Shown piece by piece: positions 44,735-57,249 of a DNA stretch of 64,000 nt. Under the pieces are notes generated by a model. It had not been told where the DNA came from, ran no database searches, and was given only the letters and a program-made list of their open reading frames with translations. Origin of the DNA: Numida meleagris (lineage: Eukaryota; Chordata; Aves; Galliformes; Numididae); the NCBI RefSeq assembly GCF_002078875.1, contig NC_034414.1, positions 33,320,608 through 33,384,607 on the forward strand, in the 5' to 3' direction. A program made the translations under genes and the position numbers. The stretch's first letter is position 1. Every line of letters begins with the position of its first letter.

Positions 44735-47700
44735 GTCAGGAACAAACTTCCATGAGCTGCCATGGAAGAATACTTGATTGATTTTAAGGTGAAATGCATT
44801 TTGCTTTGGAGGAGAAGTGGGCTTGATATTCAGTGGTAGGCATCAAACCTTCTCTATAAAGATGTTGAGAGTTTTGCATCTAACTTTAATGGAAAGGGAG
44901 TTAATACCTAAGGAAAATCTTGATGCAGTGCAGCACTGGCAGATGCTGCCATCTACTGCCTATAGAGGAAAGCAGTTTGTGACTGTTCAGTTTTCACAGG
45001 CACTGAAGGAATAATAATCCTTGCTCTTTGTTTCTATGAGGGCTTTCATATTGCCTTGATTTTAACCTTGCAATCAGTTTTATGGAATCAGTTTTATGAA
45101 AATTACCATCTGTAAAGTAAAAATCATGCCAAAAATGAATACAAGCATGTGAGGTGGATGGGGAAAACATGGCAGGGGAGAAGTAGTAAACAAGGCTACA
45201 GGCTGTGGCCAGGGAAAAATACACTGATTACAGTTGCAGCTACCTTGCTGCTCAAAGAACCAGAACAAATGCAGTAGAGTGGCCATGTGAACCAAAATAA
45301 ATACAACTAAGTATGGATGTGGAGAATATCATGACCTTGAGGGGAAATGCAAAGTCACAAAGAGAGAAAAGATGAAAGAGTTTGTGCACTCACTGAAGGG
45401 TCTGTGATTTGGTTGGTAGCTAAATAATACAACTAACATTTTTCAATTAATAACTTTAATAAATGAATATGCACATACTGATAAGACTAAAATTAACCAA
45501 ATCATTAAAAACTGCTCAATCGACTATTCCTACATCTGCAAAATGATTGTATTCTCCCAAAATCTTAAAGGTCTCAAATGCAGGAAAAAGCCATCCACAT
45601 TAGAAATATATGATAAGGATCTCCCAGAGCATAGTACATATTAATGCAAACACAAGTCATTACATTTAATTACAGCACATATAAAATCTCTGAATTCTAA
45701 TGATGAAATATATAGAAGTACAATTTTCTTTCTCTTCTGCAAAAAAAAAACTTGACAGAGCGCTGCAAATAAAATGACCATGCATTTTCATAGAAATTCT
45801 CATTTGAAATGTAACCTAGAAATAATTTTTTCTTCCCTAAAATTGAAAGCATAATTCTCATAAAATAATCTTTCAAAAATACACACATCTGTAAAATCTC
45901 TCTTAGCAATTTAATATTATATAAAATTACTGCTTAAACATTTCCAGTGCTTTTTTGCAATCTGCATTTACTGGCAAATCTGAAGAACAATACTGACTTT
46001 TAATTGATTTTTTTTGTTGTTGTTACAAAATTAATACTGAGCATTTATTTTTAGATACCTATGTTAAAAATCTGCTTCTCATTACTTCTTTTACTAAAAC
46101 TAGGATCATATACAAACAAAGCAGCTTATGGTATATCAAGAAGTTTAATAATATTCAAAAATGTGTTATTTCCCTCCACAGACAGGTAGGAACATAGACA
46201 CTATAAATAGAGATTTGTCTAAAGTGTAAATTGTGCAATTTAAACTTCTTGGTCAATGGTCATTTTTAAGAATGTAAGTGTATCATGCCCAAAAAATGTG
46301 CCATTGTCAATCATTCTATTATATGGATGGTATCATATTGAGGTTATAAATGAAGAATGTATTTCTGCAAACAATTGGAGTGTTATACTTCAATATTACT
46401 TCATTGAAATAAAAGATTTGGTTTTACCACATTGAAATCGATTTCAAATGGGTAAGAAAGCACATATTGAGACAGAAACTTAATTTGACATTATTAACAG
46501 AGAAATTAAAGAAAAGAGGACAGTTTCTTCCTTAGGTGTCTAGGTGTTACTATATTGCTGTTTGAGGAACTTCTTCCTTCTCCACATGTTCTGTGAATAA
46601 ATAAATTTTAAAAACCTGCATATTTGATATAATGTATTGTCTATCTGCTTTCGTTGTTGTTATAGAAATGGGTAACAATTGTTTTAAACTTTTCCCTTAA
46701 AAGCAATTGTCATTTACACTGCTGAGAAGGTCTCAATAGGAGCTATGAAACTTCAAAATAATGATTTTTATTATATTGTACAATGTTATGAATCAGAACT
46801 CTAAAAGCCAAATGGAACTGGCTCTCACTAGAAACAGCCAGCAGTTCTGTGTACTAACAATTAATCTGTAAAAATGATCAGCTGAATCAGAAATATCTTT
46901 AGCTTTTCCTGCTGAACAATATTTTCATAGAAGTCTCGCCAATGAGTTTGTCTTTAGCAAAGAGTTTTAACAGATATGACGGAAAGACCTTCTGAATAAA
47001 TTCCTCGTAATCTGTGTTAGAACAATTAAATAGTAAGACATAGTCACAGTGATGATACTAGCTATGTAGCACTCATTTTAGATGGGAATGGGATTCTCTA
47101 GCACAAAGTAAAGAGGAATAAAAATAAATAAGCTTCTAAAAGCTTTTAAAAATTGACTAGTACTATCTACTTACCTTCCTCAGGAACAAATTCTCTCTAG
47201 ACCAAATATTAACATAATTAGCACCGCCACTTGGAATCTAGCCACAATTTTGAGAGTGGTTGTTTTGCTCTCCATGTTGAGAATTTGTTTAGCTTAGCCA
47301 GAGCATAGACGGTCTTCTGGTTCCTGATCCAAGGTTACAGAAATCACTGAAAGTTATCCCTTACAGAGTTACATTGTTTTACTTCTCCTTAGAATTTTAC
47401 ATAGACTACTAGAAGCGTGCCAGCTTTCTAGCTCCACCCATGACTGCCAGAGAACTCCCACCTCCAAGTTAGTGCCTAAGATACTGTTTCTCTAACTCTT
47501 TGGACACTAGGTAACTGTGTTTCTCCTTTCTGTTACATCTCATCTTTCTTTCAAGGAGTTCAACGAAATGCTGAATAGATCATATTAGAATAATATAGGG
47601 CTTTTTTTAAATCTATATGTTTTCCTTTTTCTTTCTTCTCTGGTGTATCACAGATGAAGCTAATAGTACGTCATTCCTTGGCCATCATTAAACAGCAGTT

Positions 47701-50700
47701 ATTTGTGGTGAAGACAGAATAGATCATGTTGTTTGGTTTACCACATTCAGTTTCTTGATTCATTTTCAATCTATCTGAAAAGACCTCTATTGAAAGCACA
47801 ATCCTCAATGTTATCAGTGTTGGTCTTAGCAGGCAGAAGACATAGATATTTCAAATTAAGTCAGTTTGGGAAAATATGAAGAAGAAACATCAATATTTCA
47901 AAACATTTTTTCAGCCCGCATTTGCATCATTTTCTATCCTTTTTCAGAAATCATTTTGCTAGCACGAGTATGATGAAAGAACATTTCGTATATATAAATT
48001 TCAAAAAGCTTACAGACTTTCAAAACACGCATTCATGCATAGACTTCAAAGTCAAATGTATGTTTTCTGTCTGCTGCATGTATCACCTTACGACTAGTGT
48101 TTAGGGCCTGTTTGGGACCCTCTTGGCACCACCAGAATTTTAGCAGTTGTCCTCATCCACAGACAGCAGACACAACTCTAACCAAGGAATGTAAATGTGT
48201 AATTCTTCCAATTAATTGTTTGTGAATGAGATACAGATCAAGAATAATTCACAGACCTTATTTCACAAATGATAAATTCTAGAAGATTGCAGTCAAAACA
48301 TATAATTCCTGAAGGGGAAAAGAACCAAAACAAATCAGTAAACAAATTTGTTACGATTACTTTCTCCTCTTTTTAATATGATTGAAATCTGTTATTGAAT
48401 GTTGTTATATAACACTGAAATACATCTGACTTAAAGTCTGCCTCCAGTGTTTGAAAGATTTGTTGTTAACAGCTGCATTTAAAATCCCCAACTTATGATG
48501 CTGGAGAGCTTAACATATTATAGAAAACTGTGACCCTAGGGATAGATAAGTACTTAACTTTTCTGTTTCTTAAAGAAATATTCTAGTCTATACAATGTAA
48601 GGTTCAGGATCTAGCACACTGTCTTATCACTTGTAGCAGAGAACTGCACATCAGATTTATTTTGTTAATTAAGATGAAACATGAGCCTAGAATTGTTTCT
48701 TAATAAAATGTCTTCCACATCTTACAGAAAAATCTATTTCAAGCAATTGCATGGTGCTGAATTAAGATTCCTTTTCTCTCCAGAAATTCCCAATGGATAG
48801 AAGATACCCTCTGCATTCCATGGTCATCTCACAGACCTTTGTGTAGTAAGACATTTTTCACACAATATGTCTGGCTATTTGGATAAAATTCAAATAGAAG
48901 CTTATGCTTTAAAGAGCAGGAAAGCTGACTTAAGCTTTAGAATAAATACAAAAATCTCTTATCTTTCCATATTTGTCATATGCTATAATCCTCACAAGAG
49001 TGGCCTCCGCAGTAATAGGAAAAAAGTCTTAAGATTGACTTGACAGAACAACAAAAGCATTATATACAAATGCAGGTTAGGGGGCAATTAAGGGATTTTA
49101 AGATTAAGAAATGAAAAAAAGTTCATTTATATTAAAATATGCTTGAATATGAAGAGTGAATATTTTAAGACATATAAAAGTCCTGCTTCTGAGAACTGGT
49201 GTATTCACTAGCTTGCATGAAATAGAAAGCTCTCATGGGTAGTACCAGTGCAAGGACAGAGAGTTCTTACATACCCCCCCCTCCCCCCCCAAAAAAAAAA
49301 AAAAAAGTTTTTTTAATATTAGAATACTTAAAGCAAAATCAATACTTGATGGGTGAATAACTCTAAACACACATATCCCCCTTACAAATTTTGTTTTGCC
49401 AGAGAAATAGCAAGCAATGATTCCCTGACTGTAGTACTAGGGAGAGCTTTCATTCTGATACTATAGTTTGGCTGTAGATGCAAGAGTTTATACACTCTTT
49501 TTAACTTCTAACTTATTCTCTTCTATTAACTGAGTGTATTATGTCTTTGCAATAAAACACTAAAACTAACATAGGTTTATACTTTCTTAAGATAATGTAT
49601 AATTTATTTTAAAGGAAATGTTTGATAGCATTTCACTATAGGAAATTCTCCCCTGGAAAAACACTTAAATATCAGTTACACAAACTCTCTTGAACTCCAT
49701 TTTATTTCCAAGATAATTTCCATACCAGAACACTTTTCAAATGCATAACTGATTCAAAAATAACTGCTGCTTTTGTATAGCATAACTAAATATAACTCCT
49801 TAAAATGCTGTACAGACATTGCTACCTGAACAATTTACCTTTAAATCCTAGAACTGTGCTGCCTTGAAGCTGATGTGTTTCAAAATCTAGAAAATTCTTG
49901 ACACTTGTGAGGAGGCAAGAAGTGCACTCTTTCTTCCCAGCCTGATTCATGCCTGCTTTTGCCTTCCTCTATGAGTGAAAAAAATGCAGATAATTTAACC
50001 AGTGAAGACCTGAGTGGGTAATAGGAATAAACATCATTAAACATAACATTTATTTTATCTTATTTATATTATTAGCACCATTAATGAAATTTTTATACAG
50101 CTATATTTAGACAGTTTTACCTTGATCATAGAGAATATTATCCCCCATAACTTTTGAGATGCATGTAATAAGTAATCTTAAAGCAACAATATCCTTCATC
50201 ACTATTATCATTTCTAACATAGGAACACTTCTAGTAGATTTTTAAATGCACGTGGTACATTGACATTTCTATATCACAGCAAAAGAAACAGAGGAATGAC
50301 AGAAAATCTGTCCCTTTTCTTCTGCTTATTATTACTCTCCCATTACTTGTTTAACAATTGCATTAATATTTTCTAGCATTTTCTTGGTGATGAATCTCTA
50401 TTTCTCCTAGTTTTCTTTTATCCTTTAGGTTACTGTCTGCAGTTATGTAAGAAACACATTCTCCTGTGCTTTCTTTTGTTAAGTAACATCTTACTAAAAT
50501 ACCACAAAGAGGTGCTCTAAACCCATTGTAGCTATTGAGAACAACTGTCAAGAACAGATGACTGCTGTAAACTTGCCTCAAGGGAGGAGTTTGGGATTTT
50601 AGTACTCTTTATATATATATATATATTTCTCATGGCAGTTGTTGTGATAAAACTTGTGTCCAGGAGTCAGAGCTCAAAATAATGAGATTCATAGCCTTCA

Positions 50701-53700
50701 TCACATTAACAAGCCAGGTGAGATTTATCTCATGGAATAGATTCAGGCAGAATACTCAGCTATCCATCATCTTATTTTTCATAAATACTGTATTCAATTG
50801 GATAGAATGTCATTTTTCCTGCAGTAGTTACTATGTAACAAGTGAAGTGTTTGGCACTACTTTACAGATGTTTCTGTGCTGATAACTGTGGTCCATGTGT
50901 TTAAAAGACCATCTTTGTGAGTTATTCTTTTGACTGCAGCTGGTTTATTCGCACAAGTAAAGATGAGCATATGTGCAAAGTCTTCATACAATCAGAGATG
51001 CAGAAATAAATTTCCCTTGAGATCTAATTTCTAAGTCTTCTTTTAATCCAATTGAAATTAGTTTTGTAATCTCAGATTAGTTTTAACAATTTGTTTGAAT
51101 CCCAATACATTTTTGATTGTCAGAGAAATGTGTCTGGATACAATGTTGTTCCTTGTCTGTATTTCTTCATACTAAAACAGATGGCATGAAATTTGATTGC
51201 CACCTCTGCAAGAGGTAGTTGACTGACTTATTCAATCAAAAGATTCACCTGCTGTAATGGCATCACCTGAGGGATCTTTATGTAGGTTTACAATAGCATG
51301 GAGGTCAATCATGGGTCAAAAGTTAAAATTCTGATTCTGCTTGAAAATAGTACCAGCTCAAACCACTGAAAGTGATTTTTTTCCATTTGGAGTTTGAGTA
51401 TGTCTGGACCTGAATCCAGGTAGAAGTTTATAATTCAAGTTTATTTCAAAATGTTATTTGAACTGCACCAATTTTTATCTTAATATATATCTTATTGTAG
51501 TTTAGAAATAAAAGTGCATAAGAAAGCTCACGTGATCTTCTTATGTATGTTCATTTTGTCTTGCATATGCTAAACTTCATTTCATTGTTAGATTGATAAC
51601 AGTTCTTTCTTAAAATCCCTTTCCTTGTAGAAAGAGATATATCCTTCTCAAGAAACCCAAATTTGAGCTTCAAAATCCAGATCTGTATTCCAATGTGAAA
51701 TATTGGGATACTTTGGAGCACTTCAATTTGAAGAATTTCAGAGATGATTTGCATTTTGGTTCCATATAGTGTAAATAATCAATTCTGTATTTTGAAAGTG
51801 TACTGCCTGCAATAATCAATATTTATAAATGTTTAAGAGAGAAAAAAAGAACTTCCAAAATTTTGCTCCTGACAATGTGATCTATTTTTAAAAAAATGAC
51901 TTCTCAAGCACATTTGATTTAATCCTAGCAGGTTCTAACCATTTATAATTTAAATATAATTTGTACTTGTCAAAGTCTGTATAATACTATGATTGTTTTT
52001 AGAGCTATGCAGTGCTGGACCACACACATTTTTGTGGTCCCTGATGGGATTGCTTGATTAGTGAGTAATACAATTTTATTTTTTTTTAATCTAAAATATA
52101 CAGTAACAGTACAGATTGCAATTAAATGCAGGATAGATTAAGCAATAATTACTTAGGGGGAAGAAAAGTAAGAGCAGAGATATCCAAGCAAATTTTGCTA
52201 TTAAAATGAAAGAAGATAAACATTAACCTTAGATACAGTTTTCAGACTGCTCACATGCCTCATATATGTGATCACATTATGTTAGTAATTCTGCCTCATC
52301 ATGTTTCCTTTTAAGTGCTTATTAAATATTTTCTTCCTTTAGCTTTTATGTTTTGCTACTCAATAATTCGAGATTCTTTAAAAGCCATGGTGAACATTCT
52401 GACTACAGAAAGCTTAGACTGCTATCAGAAGTACCACATTGCCTGAAGCTGCATTAAGCAGAACCTCATCAGCATTCAGCACCACTGCCATAGCATGAAG
52501 CCTAGAAGTGGAAAAAATACCTACTGAAACATAAGAAGAGAAGATGAAAAGAGGCCAGTGAGCACTCGCTATGTCTGTTCTGAAGCTTCTTTTTCTGATG
52601 GATCCCCCTCCCAAGCAATGTAGCAAGTGGCAGGTGATGTGTTCTGCAAATAGATCAGTAATGTCTCTTATAAAATTGCACGTTTTTGGCATTCAGGGGT
52701 TAAAACAAGTCAGGTGATAGCCAGGCTTTACTAAAGGCTACATTACAGTGAAAGAGTATATGTTAGAACATCTAGCAACAATTACAGTAAAATACCATGG
52801 GCTTGAGTCAGAACCACAATTACTGTTGCATCCTGCAGTGAACTCCATCACTATCCTATTTGTTGCCTTTTTCATTCCCAGGCATCAGAATTATTTGTCT
52901 GGAATTACTATTTCTTTTTTCCCCTACAATAATTGCTGCAACACATTATAAATGCAATGAACCCCCCTGCCTATCTGTGATGGAGAGAACACAGAAATTG
53001 ATTTTTGGCATTATTGTACTGTGCAAAGCTCAGGTGCAGTCATAAAGTCCTGCTTGCTTCAGAAGTCTCTAGAAAGAAAGGGAAGAAGAAAAGAAAAGAA
53101 AGAAAGAAACAAAGAAATCAAGACAGAGAGGAAGAAAAAGAAAGAAATCACAAAAGAAAAAGCAGATAGAGAAAGAAAAACAGAACTTTCTCTTCTTATA
53201 TGTAGAAGTATAAGGAAAAATTACGTATGCACATACTTTAATGGAACATTCAGTTCTTTTGCATTTAAAATAATACTTGCTCACCAAATTAATTACCTAT
53301 TTGTATGTTACCATTACTGACAGTTATTCTCAATACCTTTCTAATTCTGTGCATGGAGAACATATGTGTTTTGTCTGTCTATTAATAATTTTTCGTGGGT
53401 TTTCTTAAAAACTGAGAAATGCTGTGCAGAAATCCTGCCCTTTTTCCATTAAAACTTCTCTCATGTTGTCTTTAAGCACATCAAAAGCCAGATCTCCTGC
53501 CCGGGGAGGAACACAGTACAATCACTGAAGAACATACTAGATTGTTACAAGGTGAATGGACTGCATGCTGAGGTTGGGTGGTGGCATAGTTTGCAACTGC
53601 AGTGAAGTGAGACTGGGAAGAATAGGAAGGAAGATGTTTGCTAAGAAAAAAAATCGAATAATGAGAAACAGAAAATATAAAATGGAAAAAAATAAACAAC

Positions 53701-54450
53701 AAAAACAAAAAAACCCCACCACCTCTCTAGTTTCTCCACTAGCCTTCAGGCTGAACCACTGGCTTTGTTTCACATCTATAAAGATGTCTTTTCTCTTGAT
53801 GGAAGAGTTTCTTTGCTTCTATCTGTTTCATCCACCACGGTCTGACATTATGTAGAAGGCAGAGATCAGCTTCATTGATGCCAAAAAGCTACCTTTCATA
53901 CCTATAAGAAAAGCATATTAGAATTCTCAGGTTTTTTATTTGTCAACAAGTGTAAAATTCTCTAGGAAACAAGAGGCCAATTCCTCACTAAGGAGCATTA
54001 CCTACAGTAAAAAAAACAAAAACATGTACAAGAAATTCCACAAAAACGATTTAAAGACTGCATTAAAAGTTTGTTCTGTTAGTTCGGTTCTGTCTTTCAG
54101 AGGTTGATTCAGCTCTTGCAGCAGTAAAAAATCATTATTACAATGGAAAAGTCAATCTGAGACACCAAAAGATTATGCTGAAGTTCATTATTTATATGAG
54201 TATAAAATCACCAAAAAAATTACTGAATTTTCTATTTCCAATTCATCTCTGACATTTCACTATCAAAAAGTAATTTTTAGTTTTGACTTAGCCTCTACCA
54301 TTTACACTTTCAAGACTGAAAAATCCAAAACCAAAATGCTGTCAAATTTTCAGGTAAAATTATTTCCAGACTCTTTCTCTTTCAGCATTTATCTTTCTTA
54401 TCTGTATCAGAACCTAGGATCTACTTTTTAATAAGCATTTTTCAGTACTA
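44735..54450. other. Nearly 10-kb non-coding stretch, no gene seen
   Basis: No exon, RNA gene or transposon end is recognised. Simple-sequence features are a C-run/A-run/T-run chain at 49274-49315, (ta)n at 50610-50627 and a purine tract at 53070-53185. Frames at 52414-52692 and 53021-53320 have no recognisable motif; the latter is simply the purine tract translated. Distant homologies would need a search. Confidence 0.45.
53070..53185. repeat. Purine-rich (gaaa)n-like tract
   Basis: About 115 bp that are almost all A and G, built from gaaa, gaag and aaag units with a few interruptions. The lysine-, glutamate- and arginine-rich frame over it is a consequence of composition. Confidence 0.9.
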
Positions 54451-55669
54451 TGAGGGCTGCTCTGAAAGTAATGTCTCCTGTTTTATTATGTTGGTGGTAT
54501 GGCAGGGGAGGTTGAACCTTCCCACCAATATTCCATTATATTTTGTTGCCAGGTGACAGATGACAGAGGAGGGGCAGTCTGATAAAATGGTGTCTGATGT
54601 GGAAGAGTGTATGAAGGAAAGGTGTGGAATTCCTCTGTGCAAAAAACATTGCACCCACTGACTTTCATTTACACTTGTTGAATTTTTGTGGAGCCCAAAC
54701 ACCGGAAGTGAGCACAGTGAGGTGGTAGGTAGTATATTTCAGCAGAGGTGACAGTGTTGTGAAAGATGAGCCATGTTCCGGATAGCAATGCACAGCTGTC
54801 ACACCATGAAATGAAGAACATCTAGATCAGCTCATCCACATGTACTGGCAGATCACAACCAGGGAACTGTGTGTAGAGCTAAATATCAGGTTCAATGCAT
54901 TGTAATTGATAATGGCAGCACTGTAATATCATTAAGTTTACCCCTGGTGGTTTCCAGAAATGTAAGTAAGTATGCAAGTTTGAACAAATACAAGGCTGAA
55001 GGTGACGGTTTCCTGGATCTCACTGTTACTGGTGACAAGTTGTGGTCTCAGCACTACGAGCCAGAATCAAAATGGTAGTCCATGGAACAGCAACATGTGA
55101 ATTCTCCAGCAAAGAGAAAGTTCAAGATGCAGCCTTCAGTGGGTAAAGTGACATGCACTTTCAGTTGGGATAGGAGAGGGGTGATCCTTTTGGATTTCTT
55201 GTAGCTTGGACAAAAAAGTCAAATTTGACAGCTATGTCACAATGCTGACTAAGTTGAAGCTCAAAATTCCAGAGTCAGGGCAAAGAAGACGACAACCTTT
55301 CTCTTGCAGCATGATAGTTCCAGGCCCCATTCCACTCTGGAGACTGTTGAGCACTTTGGTAACCTTGGCTGGAATGTCCTACCACACCTACCACATATTT
55401 TGGATTTGGTGCCTTCTGATTTCCATCTACAATCAAAGATTGGCTGCACAAGCAACATTTTTATAGTGATGATGCTGTCATAGCAGCTGTGAAACAGTGG
55501 GTCACCTTGTTCATTTTTTGCTAAAATGCATAACTAATGGTGACGACTATGTTGAAAAACAGTGTTTTGTAGCTGAGAATTTGCTTTATCAAATAGTGTA
55601 GCTATGTTCTTTGTATCTTTTGTAGTTACATGGAAATAAATGGGAGGCATTACTTTGAGAGCAACCAAC
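54451..55669 (+). mobile_element. Mariner transposon, Galluhop-like, about 1.2 kb
   Basis: The left terminal repeat tgagggctgctctgaaagta follows a TA at 54449-54450. The right end gcattactttgagagcaacc is its degraded inverted copy near 55648-55667. Length, terminal repeats and transposase signatures match the avian Tc1/mariner element known in chicken as Galluhop. Both ends are present, so this is a full-length but mutated copy. It is the longest of three mariner insertions in the window. Confidence 0.9.
54587..55601 (+). pseudogene. Mariner transposase, inactivated
   Basis: Mariner transposases cut and paste their element at TA sites and carry a D,D34D catalytic triad. From an ATG at 54587 the frame stops within about 25 codons (tga), and later pieces lie in shifted frames. 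The first catalytic block is readable as VTGDKLWSQHYEPES near 55025-55070, with the D codon at 55034-55036, followed by a stop at 55076-55078. The second block reads WDRRGVILLDFL and ends in a stop near 55200. The third reads LDLVPSDFHL near 55401-55430. The end aligns with the family C-terminus, stopping at 55599-55601. The span is not a multiple of three, which confirms net frameshifts. It is clearly dead. Confidence 0.88.
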
Positions 55670-55671
55670 AT

Positions 55672-56049
55672 GAAAAGAAGATTCATCTTGGTTTGTGCTC
55701 ACTTTATCCATACCAATTATATTCTGCTGGCAGAGAGACAGAAAATTACGCAAATTGAAGTGTTCTCAAAAACAAGAATAATACTTTGGGCAAAAATAAA
55801 AAAATTCCAGTTTACTCTCAACCATAAAGAACATAAACAGGAAAATGATTAACCTTGAAAGTCTATGCCCTTTATTTACATGCTCCATGGGCCAGAATTT
55901 TTGTTTTAATGGAGACATTATTTTCTCAGACACTGAAGAGTCATTTACGTAAATTTTAAGTCAAGCAAAATTTAAGTATCTATGAACCAGCTTACAAGCA
56001 GTATTTCAATGCCCCAGATTGGTTTGATTTCATTGTTCAAACTTGCTTA
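55672..56049. other. Non-coding spacer
   Basis: AT-rich sequence between mariner and an ERVL-type LTR. Nothing recognised. Confidence 0.5.
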
Positions 56050-56350
56050 TCGCTGTGGCTTAACATCGACAGGAAGCCAAACCCCATGCAGCCATTTGCT
56101 CACTCACCCCATGGGATGGGGGTAGAAAATTGGAAGAGTAAAAGCAAGTCAGTTCGTAGGTTTAGATAAAGACAGCTTAAGAAGTAAAGCAAAATGCGTG
56201 CACACAAACAAAATAAAATAAAGAATTCATTCACCTCTTTGCATCAGAAGTAAAGTGTTCAGCCATTTCCGGAAAAGCAGAGCTCCATCATATTTAAGGA
56301 TTTCTAGGGAAAACAAACTCCATATCCACAAGTCTCTCTGTTATAGGTCA
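56050..56350 (-). mobile_element. ERVL-type LTR fragment, antisense
   Basis: The plus strand reads, in reverse order of the family, cgctgtggcttaacatcgac, gccatttgctcactcacccc, atgggatgggggtagaaaat, tggaagagtaaaagcaagtc and gtttagataaagacagctta. It goes on to gaattcattcacctc and gttcagccatttccggaaaa. This is the 3' half of the same LTR family as 7970-8489 and 30150-30580, in the opposite orientation. The 5' half is missing or unrecognisable. Confidence 0.7.
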
Positions 56351-56903
56351 TGAGTTCTTTGGATTTGTGACAAAAACAGAATCGATAATGCAAAATTATG
56401 CACAATTATTCAAAGTGTACAATTCAAGCACCATACCCACTGCTATGAAGAAAGTTGACTCCCTCCTTGCAAAAATAAATCAGTACGCATAAAATATTTT
56501 CCTTTTCATTCTCTTATATATATTATAAATTTATGTGTATTACATATACAAATATATCAATAAGCTGTAATTAAAAAAGAACGTGACTAAGAACTGCATA
56601 TTCAAAAAGTGTTAGATCTCACAATGAATTTAGTTGATTTTTTTGTAACTAATTTGTTAAACAACTTCTTGTGTGATCTGGAATCTTACATGCATGGGAT
56701 AAGTACACACATGAAAAGTGTCTGTAATTCTGTCAAAATCTGTGAGCAGGATACTTATGTGAGAATGAAGTTTAAGTATTGAATACAAGCATGATGAGAG
56801 CTGTTCTAATTAAAAGCTGATAACAATGAAATCTGTACTAATATTTTATTCACAAAGAAATTGCATTTTACGCACTGACAGTAGCGATTCTTTGATCAGC
56901 TAT
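56351..56903. other. Non-coding spacer
   Basis: AT-rich, with a TA/CATA-rich patch at about 56514-56561. No gene recognised. Confidence 0.5.
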
Positions 56904-56908
56904 AATGT

Positions 56909-57249
56909 TGTAGTGATCAGAAGAACTAACGCGATAGTGTAGCGATCAAAAGGACTAACGCGATGGAAATAGCGCTACAAAAAGGTGGAAGGAAAATACA
57001 GCGCTCACCTGGATCAGAAGATTTTGGGCTCGCAGGGAAAGGCTCCCACCAAGGAGGGATCTCCAGGAAGAGATCCTTCCTCAGGGACAGTCAGCCAGGC
57101 TCCACCCCTTCTGGTTGCACAGGTGAATTGCCTTCACCTGTGCTCCCAGGGCTGACTGGGTCTTTCCTCCAGGTGCTCAGTCCCCGATGTCCAGGTTCCT
57201 CCAGGTGCCTGAAACACTGTTCAGGCCATGACTCAGCAGTTCCCATACA
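56909..57249. mobile_element. 341-bp LTR-like element, family B copy 3, perfect 5-bp TSD
   Basis: It starts tgtagtgatc and ends cccataca. The pentamer aatgt flanks it exactly (56904-56908 and 57250-57254). It shares the layout and words of copies 1 and 2, such as aggctccaccccttctgg, cacaggtgaattgcc, cacctgtgctccc and ttcaggccatgactcagca, but is more GC-rich and diverged. Its left part holds a 29-bp direct repeat, with gtagtgatcag at 56910 and gtagcgatcaa at 56939, each running to aacgcgat. The 102-codon plus-strand frame over it is element sequence, not a recognised gene. Confidence 0.82.

Noticed and set aside
53021..53320. Basic, Lys/Glu-rich 99-codon frame
   Set aside because: It translates the (gaaa)n purine tract and shows compositional bias only.
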